64,000 nt of DNA from Desulfocapsa sp. (GTDB lineage: Bacteria > Desulfobacterota > Desulfobulbia > Desulfobulbales > Desulfocapsaceae), in NCBI GenBank assembly GCA_022712975.1, contig JAFLJO010000143.1:1-64000 (forward strand), read 5' to 3'. How positions within the stretch are numbered: the first letter of the stretch is position 1; each line of letters opens with the position of its first letter. Under the pieces are notes generated by a model that was not told the DNA's origin, made no database searches, and saw only the letters and a list, made by a program, of their open reading frames with translations. Positions 1-11,233 of the stretch are shown here, piece by piece. The translations under genes and the position numbers were made by a program.

Positions 1-2
1 CC

Positions 3-1040
3 GGGATATCAAAAATCTATCTTAATGATGAATTTATAAAATATTTTGACCACAGTTATCCTTTTCGGATTGCCTCTGATTTTTCAGCAGAACATCTTGC
101 AGGACTTGAAATCATCGACTGGGATCTTGACTCAGGTGAGATAGGCGGGATCAACGATCCCAAATACCTGAAGACAGTAGAAGCCTTTGCAGAATGGTTT
201 CGCGCACAACCTGAAGTAAAACACGTATACACCATCACAGACATCATGAAACGCCTTAACAAGAGCATGCATGGTGATGATCCGCTGTGGTACAAGCTAC
301 CTGAACAACGAGATCTGGCAGCCCAGTATCTGCTTCTTTTTGAAATGAGTCTTCCCTTTGGCCTTGACCTGAACGATCGTATCAACCTTGACAAATCAGC
401 TGCCCGGATGACAGTTTCCACTCCCAATATAGGCACTGCAGAAGTACTTGATCTTGAACGTCGCGGCCGTGAATGGCTGCAACTCAATGCACCGGAAATG
501 ACCACCTACGGATCGGGGCTCTCAATTATTTTTTCCTATATTTCAAAACGTAACATCGAATCCATGCTGAAAGGCTCCATCATTGCTCTGGTTCTCATTT
601 CTTTTTTAATGATCTTGGCACTACGTGATTTTAAGCTTGGAATTTTAAGCCTTATACCAAACCTCGTTCCTGCCTTTATGGCCTTTGGAGTATGGGGAAT
701 TTTTGTTGGACAGGTTGGACTCGCCGTATCAGTCATGATTGCCATGACTCTTGGAATTGTGGTTGATGACACCGTCCATTTTCTTTCAAAATATCAACGC
801 GGTCGCAAGGAACATGGCATGAGTCCCGAGGATTCTGTCAGATATGCTTTCAAAACCGTTGGGGCTGCTATCTGGGTTACAACCCTTGCGCTCGTTGGCG
901 GATTTGGCGTGCTTTCTTTTTCCAGCTTCCAGATCAACGCTCATATGGGAGCTATGACCACAATCACCATTATTTTTGCAATTATTCTCGACTTTTTCTT
1001 TCTACCAACACTTCTCTTAAAACTGGATACTAAAAAATGA
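3..1040 (+). CDS. RND/MMPL-superfamily exporter, C-terminal part (5' end outside the window)
   Basis: Frame is open from base 3; multiple hydrophobic segments with RND-like motif GIVVDDTVHFLSKYQRGR. Confidence 0.85.
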   Translation, partial: GISKIYLNDEFIKYFDHSYPFRIASDFSAEHLAGLEIIDWDLDSGEIGGINDPKYLKTVEAFAEWFRAQPEVKHVYTITDIMKRLNKSMHGDDPLWYKLPEQRDLAAQYLLLFEMSLPFGLDLNDRINLDKSAARMTVSTPNIGTAEVLDLERRGREWLQLNAPEMTTYGSGLSIIFSYISKRNIESMLKGSIIALVLISFLMILALRDFKLGILSLIPNLVPAFMAFGVWGIFVGQVGLAVSVMIAMTLGIVVDDTVHFLSKYQRGRKEHGMSPEDSVRYAFKTVGAAIWVTTLALVGGFGVLSFSSFQINAHMGAMTTITIIFAIILDFFFLPTLLLKLDTKK

Positions 1041-1840
1041 ATTTCTTTTTCAGCAATACACTCACCGCCTCTTTCCTCCTCGCACCGCTGCTCTTTGTCC
1101 ATCCGGCCCATTCAGAGACCGCAGAAGAAAAAGGTTTAGCCATCGCCATGGAAGCCGATAGACGTGATAGAGGTTTTGGTGATTACACCGCAAATATGAC
1201 AATGATTCTGAAGAATAAACAGGGTAAAGAAAGCAAAAGATCCATTCGCAGCAAAACTCTTGAAGTACCAGGAGATGGTGACAAAAGTCTTTCCATTTTC
1301 GATACTCCGCGCGATGTTAAGGGAACCGCCTTTCTCACCTTTTCCCGTAAAAAAGGTGATGATGAGCAGTGGTTGTATCTGCCTGCCTTAAAACGTGTTA
1401 AACGCATTAATTCCCGCAATAAATCAGGTTCATTTATGGGCAGTGAATTTGCCTATGAGGATATTGCCAGTCAGGAAGTGGAAAAATACACCTATAAACA
1501 TCTTCGGGAAGAAGAGTATCGGGGAACACCCTGTTTTGTTGGAGAAAGCTATCCTGTGGATACAAAGAATTCAGGCTACACCAAACGTATCTCCTGGGTG
1601 GATACAGCAGAATACAGATTATTAAAAGTAGAATTTCATGACAGAAAAAAGAGTCTTTTGAAAACGCTTACCGTTGATGGATATCAGCAGTATCTCGGAA
1701 AATACTGGCGTGCAGACAGCATGAATATGGTGAACCACCAAACCGGAAAATCCACCACTCTCCTCTTTAATGATTACAACTTCCGAACAGGTCTTACTGA
1801 TAAAGATTTCAATTCAACAAGCTTAAAACGTGTCCGCTAA
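1037..1840 (+). CDS. Outer membrane lipoprotein-sorting protein, LolA-like (COG2834 type)
   Basis: Signal peptide; DDEQWLYLPALKRVKRI...GSFMGSEFAYED motif typical of the family; overlaps the exporter stop by 4 nt. Confidence 0.85.
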   Translation: MNFFFSNTLTASFLLAPLLFVHPAHSETAEEKGLAIAMEADRRDRGFGDYTANMTMILKNKQGKESKRSIRSKTLEVPGDGDKSLSIFDTPRDVKGTAFLTFSRKKGDDEQWLYLPALKRVKRINSRNKSGSFMGSEFAYEDIASQEVEKYTYKHLREEEYRGTPCFVGESYPVDTKNSGYTKRISWVDTAEYRLLKVEFHDRKKSLLKTLTVDGYQQYLGKYWRADSMNMVNHQTGKSTTLLFNDYNFRTGLTDKDFNSTSLKRVR

Positions 1841-3047
1841 ACTCTCCCAAAAAACGTTTTTTGCCTCTGGATCAAGTATTATTGCATTACTGCTTCTGCT
1901 GTCCAGCAATGCACAATCATTTGAAGTAGATGGTGAAATTTCTGTGCAGGGATTTCTTTTTTTTGAGAATGGTGCCTGGTCGCATCAGGAAAACCAGTCC
2001 GTATCAGGAGCAGTAACGGTTAAAATGTATCACGAGATTCATGATACCTTCCACCTCTCCCTAGAGGCATTCTATCGAATAGATAGTGAAGACCGGGAAC
2101 GAAGTCATGGCGATTTGCGCCTGGCTGAAGCACTCTATTTCACAGACAACTGGGAAGTATCTGTCGGCCTCGGACGGGTTTTCTGGGGTGCCACAGAATT
2201 TGTTCATCTTGTGGATATCATTAACCAGACCGATCAGGTTGAAGCTCTGGATGGAGAAGAAAAGCTGGGCCAGCCGATGCTGCACCTCACGGTGCCACAT
2301 GACTGGGGTGTTTTTGAAGCATTTGTCCTACCATGGTTTCGGGAACGCACATTCCCTGGTGTGAACGGTCGTTTTCGCACAGTATTGCCAGTGGACACAG
2401 ACCGGGCAGTGTATGAGAGTAGTGCCGGACAACATCATACTGATCTTGCAATTCGGTATTCCACAACACTTGGTACCACAGATTTAGGCCTTTATTATTT
2501 TAACGGTACAGCCCGGGAACCAGTTTTATTATTTTCTCATCAGCAAACTTCTTCCCCCATACTCTACCCGTACTATGAACAGATTGGTCAAACCGGCCTC
2601 GATCTTCAAATGGCTGCCGGGGAATGGTTACTCAAAGCTGAGGCATATTATCGTATTGGCCAGAGCCGTTCCTATGCTGCCACCACATTCGGTTTTGAAT
2701 ACACGCTCGTTGGTATTGCTGATACCATGATGGATCTGGGACTTATAGGGGAATATGTGTATGATGACCGTGATGATGGCTGGCTGCCAACGATTTACGA
2801 AAACGACGTTATGACTGGTTTACGGCTTGCTGTCAATGATATGGATGATTCAAAAATCCTGCTTGGTGTCATACGGGACATTCATTCTGACTCGACAATT
2901 TTTGCTGTTGAAGCCAGTCGACGGCTGGGAGATTCTATTAGAGTCAATCTGGATGCCTCTTTTTTTATGAATATTAATATATTAGATCCTGCAGTAAGTC
3001 TTGCTCGTGATGATTTCATCAAACTTGAAATGGTATGGTACTGGTAA
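1830..3047 (+). CDS. Predicted outer-membrane beta-barrel protein in the RND/LolA-like operon
   Basis: Signal peptide, alternating amphipathic strands, terminal aromatic (..EMVWYW); overlaps the previous CDS. Confidence 0.65.
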   Translation: MSAKLSQKTFFASGSSIIALLLLLSSNAQSFEVDGEISVQGFLFFENGAWSHQENQSVSGAVTVKMYHEIHDTFHLSLEAFYRIDSEDRERSHGDLRLAEALYFTDNWEVSVGLGRVFWGATEFVHLVDIINQTDQVEALDGEEKLGQPMLHLTVPHDWGVFEAFVLPWFRERTFPGVNGRFRTVLPVDTDRAVYESSAGQHHTDLAIRYSTTLGTTDLGLYYFNGTAREPVLLFSHQQTSSPILYPYYEQIGQTGLDLQMAAGEWLLKAEAYYRIGQSRSYAATTFGFEYTLVGIADTMMDLGLIGEYVYDDRDDGWLPTIYENDVMTGLRLAVNDMDDSKILLGVIRDIHSDSTIFAVEASRRLGDSIRVNLDASFFMNINILDPAVSLARDDFIKLEMVWYW

Positions 3048-3055
3048 AAATCTCA

Positions 3056-3628
3056 ATGAATACACTTTCATTCATACTTCCAGTAGCCCTCTCAATTCTT
3101 TGCCTTCCTGTTCTTGCAGACTCAAGATCTGAACAGTATGAGAATTTCTACAATGTTCAATTCGTAAAAAACTATGATGGTGATTCAATTACTTTCAACA
3201 TTCCAAATACTCCTGCAATTGTTGGTAAAAATATGGTTATTCGCTTGCGCGGGATAGACACCCCGGAACTCAGGAAAAAAACCTGCGCTGCCGAAAAAGA
3301 AAAAGCACAACAGGCAAAACAACTGGTTCACTCCATGCTTAAAAATGCAAAGACCATACACCTGCATCGAATAGGGAGAGGTAAGTACTTCAGAATACTA
3401 GCCGATGTTGAATTTGATGGACAGGATCTCGCAACTGCATTACTTGATCGTGATCTTGCTGTAAAATATTCTGGCGGGAAAAGAGACTTCAACTGGTGCA
3501 GGGAAAGCAGTAAGACAATATCAGTACGACATAACTCCAGGTCTGTTCTGCCCCCCAAAGTTTCAGGTGTGTATGTCTGGCCCCCACCGCCAGTTCAAAA
3601 ACCAATCGACAAAAAGAACAGCAAATGA
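3056..3628 (+). CDS. Thermonuclease-like (SNase family) secreted protein
   Basis: Signal peptide; YDGDSITFNIPN..IRLRGIDTPE..LL matches the staphylococcal nuclease fold motif. Confidence 0.8.
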   Translation: MNTLSFILPVALSILCLPVLADSRSEQYENFYNVQFVKNYDGDSITFNIPNTPAIVGKNMVIRLRGIDTPELRKKTCAAEKEKAQQAKQLVHSMLKNAKTIHLHRIGRGKYFRILADVEFDGQDLATALLDRDLAVKYSGGKRDFNWCRESSKTISVRHNSRSVLPPKVSGVYVWPPPPVQKPIDKKNSK

Positions 3629-3670
3629 CAAAAAACAACAACGACCTGCTTTCTGACAAGCGAAAAACTT

Positions 3671-3946
3671 TTATTCCTTCAGAAGATCAGCAAGTTCCTC
3701 AGGGGTAAGGATGGATCGCAACTGCTGGGAACGACGATCATTATCCATACGCCGATCTGCCCCTTTGCGACGATCAACGCCCAAACGTGAATTAGCTAAA
3801 GAGCGTATCCAGGATTTCAGCGAACGCTTTGTAGGTGGATTAACCTCACGATAATCAAAACGACGCTCACTGGACATTCTTCTGTCGCTAATATCCCTGC
3901 GTTCACGTGTACCATCACGCCGTTCTGATTCATCCCATTGTTGCAA
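3671..3946 (-). CDS. Small Arg-rich protein with repeated ERR/DRR motifs (TTG start)
   Basis: 91-aa ORF with repeated (D/E)RR spaced about 6-8 residues; C-terminal LTPEELADLL. Confidence 0.55.
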   Translation of the reverse strand: MQQWDESERRDGTRERRDISDRRMSSERRFDYREVNPPTKRSLKSWIRSLANSRLGVDRRKGADRRMDNDRRSQQLRSILTPEELADLLKE

Positions 3947-4118
3947 AGCATGTCCTCAAAAATCGTATATAATCCCAAAAATTATTGATGCTCTTGATAC
4001 TAAACGAATCTTTTGAGCAATTCACTAAAAACCTTTACGATTCTGTAACGCAACAAGTTAAAAAAGTTTTTCTTACGAAACGTACACGAAATACCTTTCG
4101 GATTAACTAGCATGCTTG

Positions 4119-6230
4119 CTAGCTGAGAAGTTTAACAAATTTCTCCTGTGGAACAGGAGGGCTAAAATAAAACCCCTGGCCTTCATCGGCACCAAAACTC
4201 TTTAAAAGTTCAAGCTGTTCTTCTGTCTCAATCCCTTCTGCGACAATTTTCATTCCAAGACTATGGCCCATTGCAATAATCGCCTTAATAATAACAAGAT
4301 TGTTTTTAAGCTCAGTACATCCCATGACAAAAGAACGGTCAATTTTTATAATATCCACAGGAAAAGATGTTAAGTAGCTAAGAGAAGAGTACCCTGTTCC
4401 AAAATCATCCAAGGCAATTCTCAGGCTCAGGTCTTTCATCTGATCGAGTATCCACACAATCTCCTTGGTATCCCGCATCAGAATATTTTCAGTGATTTCC
4501 ACCTCGAGATATTTTGCATCAAGCCCGCCTTCCTGAAGTGCATCTCTAATAACTTCTATTATATTCTGGCTGGCAAGTTTATATCCTGATAAATTAACTG
4601 CAATTCGTATTGCACCAAAACCTTGCTCTCTCCATTCTTTATTTTGCCTGCATGCAGTTTGAATCACCCATTTATTGATATCAACAATCAAGCCGGACTC
4701 TTCTGCAATTGAAATAAATTTATCGGGTGGGATCATACCCTTCTGCGGGTGCAGCCAACGTATTAAAGCTTCGGCACCAACAATTTTACCGGTGGAAAGT
4801 TCAATTTGTGGCTGGTAATAGAGGAGAAATTCATCTCTGGCCAAGCCACTTTTCATATCCTTCTCGAAAGTCAAACGTTCACGTATTGCTGTATTTAGAG
4901 ATTCCTTATAAAACTGGTAATTATTTTTTCCTTTATCTTTTGCGTGATACATTGCTGAATCAGCGTGCTTCAACAAGACTTCCGCACTAGCACCATCTGC
5001 AGGAAAGACACTGATACCAATACTTGTAGTTACATTTATTTCATAACTTTCCAGCACATAGGTTTGTTGCATTTCAGACAGAATTCTTCGAGCCACAATC
5101 GCTGCATTTTCAGGATCACCCACGTCTGTCAATAAAACAGTAAACTCATCTCCCCCAAGTCGGGCAATCAGAGCATCAGACTCATCACCAGTGGACTTTG
5201 TTATAGTATCTGTGGCACGAAGACATCCTCGCAAGGTTTCGGCAACATTCTTTAACAGAAGATCACCAACATGGTGACCAAAACTATCATTTATCTGTTT
5301 AAAATGATCCAAATCAAGAAATAATAATGCAAAGGTTGTTTTATGGCGTTTTGCATACGAAATCTCCTGGTCAAGGCGGTCCATAAACAACATCCGATTG
5401 GCAAGACCTGTTAATCCATCATAAAAGGCAAGCATGCGTATTTCTTCTTCTGCACGCTTCAGCTGGGTCACATCCTGTACCGCACCTACTATAAATTCAG
5501 CCACACCATCAGTATTGAAAAATATTTCCCCACTATTCAATATATGACGCAAATTCCCGTCAGGAAGGATAACCTTGTAGTTCACGCTCAATGGTGTCTT
5601 GGTTGAAATTGCAGTATCAATCTTCTGCTTAACCTTGTCATGTTCCTGGGCAACCACAGGTGCCAGAAAATCTTTATACGTAACCTCCCGGTCAACACTC
5701 AATCCTAAAAGGCGGCTGGCTTCGGGGGAACAGTGAAAAATAGTATTTATAATATCAAATTCCCAGTTACCAAGCATGGCAAGCTCCTGGGTTTTGGCGA
5801 GTCTACGTTCACTTCTGGTTAATTCATGGAATGCCCGACCGGCCCGCAGCATATATTTGGCTCTATGGCCAAGCATTACCCAATTTAAAGGTTTTGAAAC
5901 AAAATCGTTGGCACCGACTTTAAATGCTCGTTCAGTTGAATCTGAATCATCAAGTCCAGTCACCATAAGAATTTGTGTATGGTGTCCTTCTTGCAGGTCA
6001 CGTATTGCAGTACAGGTCTCAAAACCATCCATTCCCGGCATCACAACATCAAGTAAGACAAGATCAGGTCTGTTTGATTGAAAAAGAACCAGCGCTTCCC
6101 TGCCATTTTCAGCTTCGATCACTTCAAACCCCTCTTTTTCCAGAGCGGCACTTATGGATAGACGTAACGAAAGTTCATCTTCGACAACCAGAGCCAGAGG
6201 ATTCCCCCTTAATGGATTGGAATATATCAC
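4119..6230 (-). CDS. Response regulator - PAS - GGDEF - EAL protein
   Basis: Receiver ([15 protein letters not shown]), PAS, GGDEF ([11 protein letters not shown]), EAL ([22 protein letters not shown]). Confidence 0.95.
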   Translation of the reverse strand: MIYSNPLRGNPLALVVEDELSLRLSISAALEKEGFEVIEAENGREALVLFQSNRPDLVLLDVVMPGMDGFETCTAIRDLQEGHHTQILMVTGLDDSDSTERAFKVGANDFVSKPLNWVMLGHRAKYMLRAGRAFHELTRSERRLAKTQELAMLGNWEFDIINTIFHCSPEASRLLGLSVDREVTYKDFLAPVVAQEHDKVKQKIDTAISTKTPLSVNYKVILPDGNLRHILNSGEIFFNTDGVAEFIVGAVQDVTQLKRAEEEIRMLAFYDGLTGLANRMLFMDRLDQEISYAKRHKTTFALLFLDLDHFKQINDSFGHHVGDLLLKNVAETLRGCLRATDTITKSTGDESDALIARLGGDEFTVLLTDVGDPENAAIVARRILSEMQQTYVLESYEINVTTSIGISVFPADGASAEVLLKHADSAMYHAKDKGKNNYQFYKESLNTAIRERLTFEKDMKSGLARDEFLLYYQPQIELSTGKIVGAEALIRWLHPQKGMIPPDKFISIAEESGLIVDINKWVIQTACRQNKEWREQGFGAIRIAVNLSGYKLASQNIIEVIRDALQEGGLDAKYLEVEITENILMRDTKEIVWILDQMKDLSLRIALDDFGTGYSSLSYLTSFPVDIIKIDRSFVMGCTELKNNLVIIKAIIAMGHSLGMKIVAEGIETEEQLELLKSFGADEGQGFYFSPPVPQEKFVKLLS

Positions 6231-6375
6231 AATATATAAATCTCCCTATTTAAGGCATCATAAACTATAAAACGTTTAGTACCTTATAAATTCTTTCGAA
6301 GTCTACGCTTATCTCGTTTTTTTTAAAAAAAAGAGAAAGGATAAAATTCACAAACTCTATTCTTTGAAAAAGCCA

Positions 6376-8670
6376 TTATTGTTTACTTGAAAATGGTTTT
6401 TTAGAGTCCATTTCTCTATTCAACTCAACTTTAACCAAAAGATATTCCGATTCCATGGCTGAGACCAGATCCGTTGTACTTTCCAAGGTATTCTTCATAC
6501 AGTTCATCTCAAGTTCTCTACATATTTCAGAGAGAGTTATAGCCCCTACATTAGCACTGCTCGATTTAAGACTATGGGCAGCGTTTTGTAATGCTTCCAA
6601 GTTATTCCCGGCAAGAGCATAACGCAATTCAGCAATGAGAGACTCGGAACTCGCAATATACGCACGAATAATTCTTTCAAGGATATTCGGTTTTCCTTCC
6701 ATTTGTAAATTTCGAAGTGCACTGAGTACGTTGTGATCAACTGGTGACAAACCGAGTTCTTTTTCTTTTGTCATATTTTCCTCTAAAGATGGTTTATCTT
6801 CAGCCTTTAGATTTTTATTTCCTGAACTTACATTAACAAATGAAATTTGTGGTGGTTTTTGGGAAGACCAACGGTCAAGGATTTCCAAAATACCATTTTG
6901 CTTAAAAGGTTTACTGAGATAATCATCCATACCAGCTGAAAGACACTTTTCCCTGTCCCCTTCCAGAGCATTTGCAGTTAATGCTATGATAGGAACATGG
7001 TTTCCGACAGCCTCTTTTTCTTCCCTCAGTCGAATTGCAGCAGTGGCCTGATACCCATCCATCACCGGCATCTGGCAATCCATAAAAATAAGGCTGTAGG
7101 AGTACTTTGCTGTTGAATCAACCGCTTCCTGACCGTTTGAAACAAGAGTTACATCACAGACAATCTTTTGCAGCATGCCTTGGATCACTTCCCGGTTGGT
7201 TTCATTATCTTCGGCAACGAGCACATGTATATCCATTTTTTTGTTTACTTCGCAGGTACCGGAACTCGTCCGAACAGGATCTAGAAGTGATTGTTCTCTT
7301 TCTCTTTCAGGGGCTGACTCAAGATTGACTTTAAAAAAGAAATCTGACCCATTTCCAGGCTCGCTATCATACTCTAACACACCCCCCATATAGGAAACAA
7401 GTTCACTGGAAATAACGAGACCAAGTCCGGTGCCGCCATATTTACGGGTTGTTGAGCCATCGGCCTGTGAAAAAGGTTTAAAAAGATGTGACTGAACTTC
7501 CTGGCTGATACCTATACCAGTGTCATGAACAATTATCAGCAGACTAACATGATGACTATCCACTTTGTTTGTAGCTACACGAATGACCACTTCACCTGTT
7601 TTAGTAAACTTTATTGCATTTGCTACAAGATTAGTAATAACCTGCTGTATTCGTGTTGGATCTCCCTTCAAGTTCAAAGAGGTCTCAGGGGGAATAATAA
7701 CATCAAACGTAAGACCTTTCTCCTGAGCATCCCTGGCAAACATCTGTTCGACATCTAAGAGCAGACGCTCCAAATTAAAAGGAATGGATTCAAGCTCCAG
7801 TTTACCTGCCTCAATTTTTGATAAATCAAGTATATCATTGATGATTGCCAGTAATAATTCACCAGATCCTTGGATAATTTCTGAGAATCTGCGTTGTTCA
7901 CTTGAAAGATCTGTATCCTGCAAAAGTTCTATCATACCCAGAACTCCGTTCATCGGAGTACGGATTTCATGACTCATATTAGCCAGGAATTCACTTTTGG
8001 CTCTATTCGCTATAGTTTCACTTTTAATCGCCGATTCAAGCTGATTGATCAGGTTAATATTGGTATAATATACCGTTAAGCTCTTTACCAGCGCATCATG
8101 CTGCTCTTTTCCAACCCAATTCATAACTAGTAAAAAAATTACAACACAAAGTGAGAACTGCCAGGAAAAAGGATTTGAGGATGACAGAAAGAGAAAGGAA
8201 ATTACAAGTGCAAAAGGTGCACTATGGACTATTTGTGCCAACCTGTTCATTGCAAATACAGTTACAGAAATAACAAGCGAGCCCACCATAACAAGAATAA
8301 TGAAGAGCTGTGAGTACACACTATCAAAAACAGTAGGCAAAAGGGCTAAAAGACTCCAGGCAATGCCTAACATTGCTGTCATGACAATATATAAATTGAA
8401 GAGCTTTTTTTGAACCTGGGAAGGTTGATTTTTTTTTGTATAGAGATACGATACAAAATATCTGGTTCCTGCCAAAACAATCATCAATATTACCCATAGA
8501 GTTAATGGGGACACTGGAACGACAGCCCGCAAGCAAAAAAAGAAAGCAACACTGGCAACAGCAATTAAAGCATTGTCCCTGAATGCACCAGCAAAAAGAA
8601 GATTTGTTAACTCCTGTTTAACTTCAGCAGCAATTATTTTTTTTGAGATGTGGCTGGTTTTGTTTTGCAT
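6376..8670 (-). CDS. Hybrid sensor histidine kinase (membrane N-terminus, HisKA, HATPase, REC, Hpt)
   Basis: [53 protein letters not shown]. Confidence 0.95.
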   Translation of the reverse strand: MQNKTSHISKKIIAAEVKQELTNLLFAGAFRDNALIAVASVAFFFCLRAVVPVSPLTLWVILMIVLAGTRYFVSYLYTKKNQPSQVQKKLFNLYIVMTAMLGIAWSLLALLPTVFDSVYSQLFIILVMVGSLVISVTVFAMNRLAQIVHSAPFALVISFLFLSSSNPFSWQFSLCVVIFLLVMNWVGKEQHDALVKSLTVYYTNINLINQLESAIKSETIANRAKSEFLANMSHEIRTPMNGVLGMIELLQDTDLSSEQRRFSEIIQGSGELLLAIINDILDLSKIEAGKLELESIPFNLERLLLDVEQMFARDAQEKGLTFDVIIPPETSLNLKGDPTRIQQVITNLVANAIKFTKTGEVVIRVATNKVDSHHVSLLIIVHDTGIGISQEVQSHLFKPFSQADGSTTRKYGGTGLGLVISSELVSYMGGVLEYDSEPGNGSDFFFKVNLESAPEREREQSLLDPVRTSSGTCEVNKKMDIHVLVAEDNETNREVIQGMLQKIVCDVTLVSNGQEAVDSTAKYSYSLIFMDCQMPVMDGYQATAAIRLREEKEAVGNHVPIIALTANALEGDREKCLSAGMDDYLSKPFKQNGILEILDRWSSQKPPQISFVNVSSGNKNLKAEDKPSLEENMTKEKELGLSPVDHNVLSALRNLQMEGKPNILERIIRAYIASSESLIAELRYALAGNNLEALQNAAHSLKSSSANVGAITLSEICRELEMNCMKNTLESTTDLVSAMESEYLLVKVELNREMDSKKPFSSKQ

Positions 8671-8715
8671 AATAACTCCTGAGCATGAAACACTGTGGGT
8701 ACAAGATATACGGGA

Positions 8716-10650
8716 TCAGTAATTGGAAAGCCATTTCTCCAAAACAGCCTGAAGCTGATTCGCATGCAGGGGTTTGCTGAGGTAGTCATCCATTCCAGCT
8801 ATAAGACAACGTTCCCGATCACCACCCATGGCGTGAGCCGTAAGAGCAACTATGGGTGTGCGGGAAGCTCCTGTCTGCTTTTCAAATTCCCTAATTTTAC
8901 CTGTTGCACTATAGCCATCAAGCTCAGGCATCTGGCAATCCATGAAGATAATATCATATTTATGATCTTTAACCGCCTGGCAGGCCTCCTTACCATTTGC
9001 AACCAGATCAACCCGGCAGCCAAACAATTCAAGCATTCCCTCGGCAACAATCTGATTAGTGATATTATCCTCAGCAAGAAGAACCCGGCAGTTGTACTGA
9101 CTAGGGTTGGAATCAAATTCCTGCTGTTCCTGTCTATAGTTAACAAGAGCAGTTTCCTGATCAACCGGAACCTCTAAACTCACTGTAAACCAGAAACAGG
9201 TACCACGCTCCGGTTCACTGATTACTGCTATTTCACCACCCATTAATTCAACCAGATGGCGTGAAATTGTCAACCCGAGTCCGGTTCCACCATATTTTCG
9301 TGTGGTGCTGCTATCTGCCTGGGAAAAAGTGTCGAAAATTCCTTTTCTTTGCTCTGAAGTGATTCCAATTCCGGTATCACGCACTTCAAAACGCAAACTG
9401 CATTTCCCCTCTTCCAGTCTTTTAAGCTCAGTTACAAGATGTACACTGCCCTTATCCGTAAACTTGATGGCATTGCCAATAAGGTTGGTAAGAACCTGAC
9501 GTAGTCGAACCGGGTCTCCATGAACAATCACAGGTACGCCTTCCTTAACCTTGCTGTCCAGAGTTAATCCTTTCTCACTGGCCTTACTGGAAAAAAGATC
9601 ATAGATTCCATCTATAAGTTCCCGTAGATCAAAATTTACAGACTCAAGTGTCAACTTTCCAGCCTCAATCTTTGAGAAATCAAGAATATCATTGATAATA
9701 TAGAGCAGATTTTTTCCGGAAGCTCGAATAGTCCTGGCAAGCTGCAGTTGTTTTTCCTGAAGATCGGTCTGCAACAACAGGTCAGCAACACCAAGAACAC
9801 CATTCATGGGGGTTCTGATCTCATGACTCATATTGGCAAAAAATTCACTTTTGGCCCAACTTGCCGATTCGGCTGCATCCTTTGCCTTAACGAGATCCTT
9901 AGTACGCTCAGCCACCTGCTCTTCAAGATGTTCATCACGCTCCTGAATCTGATCCAGCATGTCGTTAAAACCGGTGGCCAGAAGTCCCAGCTCATCATCA
10001 CTCATTACAGGGATACGGAGATCATACTGTTTTTTTCTGGAAATCTGTTTCATTGCCTCGGACAGAGTAGTAATAGGGGAAGCAATGACCCGCAACAGAC
10101 GGGTGGATAACAGCATGGCAGCCAGTAGACCAAATATCATAATGCCTGCCATTCCCACTCCGATCAAAAACAGATTGTGCCGTGATTCCGCAAGACTCAC
10201 TTGAATAAACAGGCTGCCTATCTGCTCACCATCCAAAACAATTGGCTGTCTAATACCAACATAATCAGCATGCACATTGAAAAGACGTAAATGCTGATCC
10301 TCCTGAGAAATCTCCATATGCCACTTCTCTTTGCATGTTAAACTCTTGTACTCAGCAAAGAGTTGCCGGTCCATGGAATAGATTCCGGCATGAACAATTG
10401 AAGGCTTTGCTGAAAGAGATGCAAGGATGGTTTCCAGGGTAGATTTATCCTGAAAAGCCAAACCGACTCGGCTATTTTCAGCGATCACACTGGAAAGGGT
10501 CTCCAGTTCTCCGTGAAGTTGTTTGCGGATTAGATACTGCTGACTGACAAAGGAGACCACAGTGGTAAGCAATAAAGCCATACTACAGGCCAGCAGAATA
10601 ATTGTATTGAGTTTATGCCTGATAGGCAGTTGTTGGAACCAGGTTTTCAT
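8716..10650 (-). CDS. Hybrid sensor histidine kinase (CHASE8-like/HAMP, HisKA, HATPase, REC)
   Basis: [58 protein letters not shown]. Confidence 0.95.
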   Translation of the reverse strand: MKTWFQQLPIRHKLNTIILLACSMALLLTTVVSFVSQQYLIRKQLHGELETLSSVIAENSRVGLAFQDKSTLETILASLSAKPSIVHAGIYSMDRQLFAEYKSLTCKEKWHMEISQEDQHLRLFNVHADYVGIRQPIVLDGEQIGSLFIQVSLAESRHNLFLIGVGMAGIMIFGLLAAMLLSTRLLRVIASPITTLSEAMKQISRKKQYDLRIPVMSDDELGLLATGFNDMLDQIQERDEHLEEQVAERTKDLVKAKDAAESASWAKSEFFANMSHEIRTPMNGVLGVADLLLQTDLQEKQLQLARTIRASGKNLLYIINDILDFSKIEAGKLTLESVNFDLRELIDGIYDLFSSKASEKGLTLDSKVKEGVPVIVHGDPVRLRQVLTNLIGNAIKFTDKGSVHLVTELKRLEEGKCSLRFEVRDTGIGITSEQRKGIFDTFSQADSSTTRKYGGTGLGLTISRHLVELMGGEIAVISEPERGTCFWFTVSLEVPVDQETALVNYRQEQQEFDSNPSQYNCRVLLAEDNITNQIVAEGMLELFGCRVDLVANGKEACQAVKDHKYDIIFMDCQMPELDGYSATGKIREFEKQTGASRTPIVALTAHAMGGDRERCLIAGMDDYLSKPLHANQLQAVLEKWLSNY

Positions 10651-10657
10651 TATTCTA

Positions 10658-11209
10658 TTATAGAATTTCCGTGGCCAGGTTTAAAAGAGCAGAATTAATT
10701 TCCAGTCCCTGTTCCCTGGCTCGACTCAGATTTATTTTAAAGGCCAGTTTGTCGCCCCTGGCAACAAACTCGACTATCCCTCTGGAACCAGCAAACCCCT
10801 CAATATCACTAACCATGATAATAGTGTGATCTACCAGAGTCTCATGAATATTAATAAGATTATTTTTCTCAGAAGAACTGATAAAAAGCAAATGACAGCT
10901 TCCAGCCTGTTGAACATCATCAACAATTTGCAGATTAATTTTTCTGTTGCCAACAGTTCGTGATTCAATAGCCGTCAAGGCTGAACCAATGGGATTTCTA
11001 CCCAGCACACAAACTTTATAAGGTTGATCCTCTCCAGTAAAGGATTCCTCTGGCAATTTGATAAACTTGGTGAAATTTAACAGAAAGGCCGCCTTGATTT
11101 TATATTCCACTGCAACAGCTGTCTCCTGTGTACCGGCAGTGGATACCGGCAGCATACAAGTCCATGCGGTGAAAAATAAAAAGAATGTGATGAGGGTCTT
11201 TCGTGTCAT
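10658..11209 (-). CDS. YfiR family protein (DUF4154)
   Basis: [24 protein letters not shown]...[10 protein letters not shown]...[35 protein letters not shown]. Confidence 0.9.
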   Translation of the reverse strand: MTRKTLITFFLFFTAWTCMLPVSTAGTQETAVAVEYKIKAAFLLNFTKFIKLPEESFTGEDQPYKVCVLGRNPIGSALTAIESRTVGNRKINLQIVDDVQQAGSCHLLFISSSEKNNLINIHETLVDHTIIMVSDIEGFAGSRGIVEFVARGDKLAFKINLSRAREQGLEINSALLNLATEIL

Positions 11210-11233
11210 TATGATCTACTTATTCTCATCCTG

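Noticed and set aside
4107-4122. CTAGCATGCTTGCTAG palindrome at the end of the GGDEF-EAL gene
   Set aside because: Short and overlaps the stop codon; probably a weak terminator, not distinctive.
8695-9177. 160-aa forward ORF opposite the hybrid kinase
   Set aside because: Antisense to REC-domain coding sequence; no homology recognised.
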